A stretch of DNA of 6,803 nt from CAYWNK01 sp047639615 (GTDB taxonomy: Bacteria; Planctomycetota; UBA1135; GCA-002686595), in assembly GCA_047639615.1 (NCBI GenBank), contig JBLIOL010000296.1:1-6803 (forward strand), in the 5' to 3' direction. The notes below the pieces were generated by a model. That model searched no databases and had not been told where the DNA came from. It saw only the letters and a list, made by a program, of their open reading frames with translations. Every line of letters begins with the position of its first letter. The first letter of the stretch is position 1. Positions 6,087 through 6,803 of this stretch are shown here, piece by piece. The translations under genes were made by a program, and so were the position numbers.

Positions 6087-6245
6087 GAGCGTGTCGCGCA
6101 TAGCCGAGTTTGCGAGGCATGCGCCATTTTTCGCGAGGCAAGGCGCGCCAAGACCCTCGTAACCGTAGCTACTTGGGGTTTGGTGCAACGCAGCATCGCG
6201 GATTAGGGCGCGTGGCTCGCGAAGTTGGCTATGTACGACACGCTC
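6087..6245. mobile_element. MITE-B, 159-bp near-palindromic element flanked by CTAG
   Basis: The left end reads GAGCGTGTCG-CG-CATAGCC; the complement of the right end reads GAGCGTGTCG-TA-CATAGCC. The match continues inward with about 41 of 53 positions complementary (including GCGAG, GCGCC and CGCGA blocks), and CCAAG-ACCC / GGGGT-TTGG near the centre may carry the pairing further. CTAG borders both sides (6083-6086, 6246-6249). No coding capacity. It is unrelated in sequence to MITE-A. The family of the mobilising transposase cannot be told from the ends alone. Confidence 0.8.
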
Positions 6246-6310
6246 CTAGCCTGCATTCTTCATGAAGACGCGCTCCAGAGTTTGCAAGTCGTTCCCTGGT
6301 GGACATGTGG

Positions 6311-6399
6311 GTTGTTTCCTCTTGGGGTGAAATTTGTCACCACAGACGGCCCCGTAGGGCTGCCCGAGTCCGTCAAACTTCTCCCCCAGCAGAAACAAC
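6311..6399 (+). other. Predicted conserved stem-loop inside MITE-A copy 2
   Basis: GTTGTTTC (6311-6318) pairs with GAAACAAC (6392-6399), TGGGG (6323-6327) with CCCCA (6384-6388), and GACGG (6345-6349) with CCGTC (6370-6374). A GCCC/GGGC mini-hairpin (6349-6360) overlaps the last stem by one base. All these pairings also occur in copy 1. Found by eye. Confidence 0.5.
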
Positions 6400-6423
6400 G
6401 CCTATCCCCGCCAAGGGAAGGGA

Positions 6424-6440
6424 GGGCGCCGAAGGCGCCC
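6424..6440. other. Perfect 7-bp hairpin in MITE-A copy 2
   Basis: GGGCGCC-GAA-GGCGCCC is a perfect inverted repeat with a three-base loop. It is absent from copy 1, which carries a different hairpin (1755-1784) at the same place. No T-run follows. Confidence 0.6.
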
Positions 6441-6519
6441 GTTTGCGAAGTCCGGAGTGTGTCCTCATGAATAGACCGGGCTAGACCGGTCAAGTTTCTG
6501 GACAGGGCGGCCAATCGAG

Positions 6520-6540
6520 TTTGTGCACCAACGCCGCAGC
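6520..6540 (-). repeat. Right terminal inverted repeat of IS relic 2
   Basis: TTTGTGCACCAACGCC (6520-6535) is the exact complement of 5701-5716, and GCAGC beyond it matches all but one base of GCTGG on the left. It lies 35 bp after the CTAG closing MITE-A copy 2. Confidence 0.75.
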
Positions 6541-6574
6541 TTGGGATACCTATCTAGAGGTTGCCAGGGGGCCG

Positions 6575-6803
6575 TCAAATGGAGGCGCTTGTGTGATGCT
6601 GGTTCCGCGCAACTTGAAGTTTCTCGTAGCTCTCGAGGAGCCTTAGGTGCTTTTCGATTCCATCGAGCTTCATGTTGGTCGGCGTCAATCCAAAGAAGCG
6701 AATTTCCCCCGACACACTCGAGGCTGCCTTGCCGAGGATGTCCTCGTCGTACATTCGAGTGAGATTGGGGATGTAGTCTTCAAGCTCGAGATCTTCGCGT
6801 AGC
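6575..6803 (-). CDS. C-terminal 75 residues of an unrecognised protein (5' end outside window)
   Basis: Reading leftward from the window edge (first whole codon at 6802) the frame is open for 75 codons and stops at TGA (6577-6575). The sequence is charged and looks globular and mostly helical: acidic LEDYIPNLTRMYDEDILGK, then a hydrophobic stretch EIRFFGLTPTNMKLDG, then a helix with regular leucines (IEKHLRLLESYEKLQ) and a polar end (NQHHTSASI). Codon use (about two thirds G/C at third positions) resembles the copper genes, which supports real coding. I do not recognise the family. The stop lies only 35 bp from the right end of IS relic 2, so the element may have landed just behind this gene; no truncation of the protein is evident. 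Confidence 0.6.
   Translation of the reverse strand, partial: LREDLELEDYIPNLTRMYDEDILGKAASSVSGEIRFFGLTPTNMKLDGIEKHLRLLESYEKLQVARNQHHTSASI

Larger units (their letters stand above)
6250..6480. mobile_element. MITE-A copy 2, 231-bp non-coding element flanked by CTAG
   Basis: Same orientation as copy 1 and about 94% identical over the first 162 bp, then diverging with small indels. Terminal repeats are weaker than in copy 1 (27 of 38 matches) because the outermost right bases read GACCGGG rather than ATGCAGG. CTAG borders both sides (6246-6249, shared with MITE-B, and 6481-6484). An open frame crosses it in each copy, but copy 1 has an early stop and no protein is recognisable. Confidence 0.85.
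5696..6540 (+). mobile_element. IS relic 2: IS5-like element with both ends, internally deleted, invaded by two MITEs
   Basis: Left end: GCTGG followed by GGCGTTGGTGCACAAA (5696-5716). Right end: its inverted complement (6520-6540). They match at 20 of 21 positions. Inside lie a transposase pseudogene (5786-6082), MITE-B and MITE-A copy 2; without the MITEs and their CTAG copies only about 447 bp of IS remain, too little for a whole transposase. No clear target duplication is visible outside the ends. Whether GCTG belongs to the terminal repeat or is flanking cannot be decided here. Confidence 0.75.

Noticed and set aside
6225..6470. Open frame across MITE-A copy 2, matched by one in copy 1 (1493-1738)
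   Set aside because: The shared residues follow from the DNA repeat. The frames start outside the element in unrelated DNA, copy 1 stops early, and differences do not favour third positions.

Overview
The window is from a Gram-negative bacterium of moderately high GC. Lipoprotein and outer-membrane-type sequences imply an outer membrane. Two or more sorts of DNA are mixed: by hand count about two thirds of third codon positions are G or C in the copper genes and in the right-edge gene, but nearly 90% in the small membrane-protein gene. I cannot fix the phylum. The multicopper oxidase with a C-terminal barrel-like tail recalls Bacteroidota-type proteins, and the transposase relics recall IS5-family elements of high-GC groups such as Myxococcota or Planctomycetota.

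Left half (1-4406), copper detoxification, all on +: the C-terminal ~530 residues of a Cu(I)-exporting P1B-type ATPase; a 222-bp MITE-like element (MITE-A) sitting exactly on its stop codon; a secreted CopA/PcoA-type multicopper oxidase with an extra ~175-residue beta-strand-rich tail; and a 78-residue lipoprotein with a YHS/TRASH-like Cys motif. Together they would pump Cu(I) out of the cytoplasm, oxidise it to Cu(II) in the periplasm, and bind or hand over the metal at a membrane surface.

Right half (4407-6803), transposon graveyard: a relic of an IS5-like element (4680-4912) whose outer 10 bp is present three times in tandem; a small conserved-looking four-helix membrane protein on the minus strand (5051-5413); and a second relic of the same IS (5696-6540) with both terminal inverted repeats. 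The second relic's transposase pseudogene has an amber stop and has lost its catalytic part. Two unrelated MITE-like elements lie side by side inside it, each bounded by CTAG: CTAG / MITE-B (159 bp, folding on itself over nearly its whole length) / CTAG / MITE-A copy 2 (231 bp) / CTAG. The window ends in the last 75 codons of an unrecognised minus-strand gene (6575-6803).

The least expected features are the CTAG-targeted MITE families, including the nested pair and the stop-codon insertion, the conserved fold inside MITE-A, and the oxidase with a barrel-like tail. No CRISPR array, tRNA or rRNA was seen.
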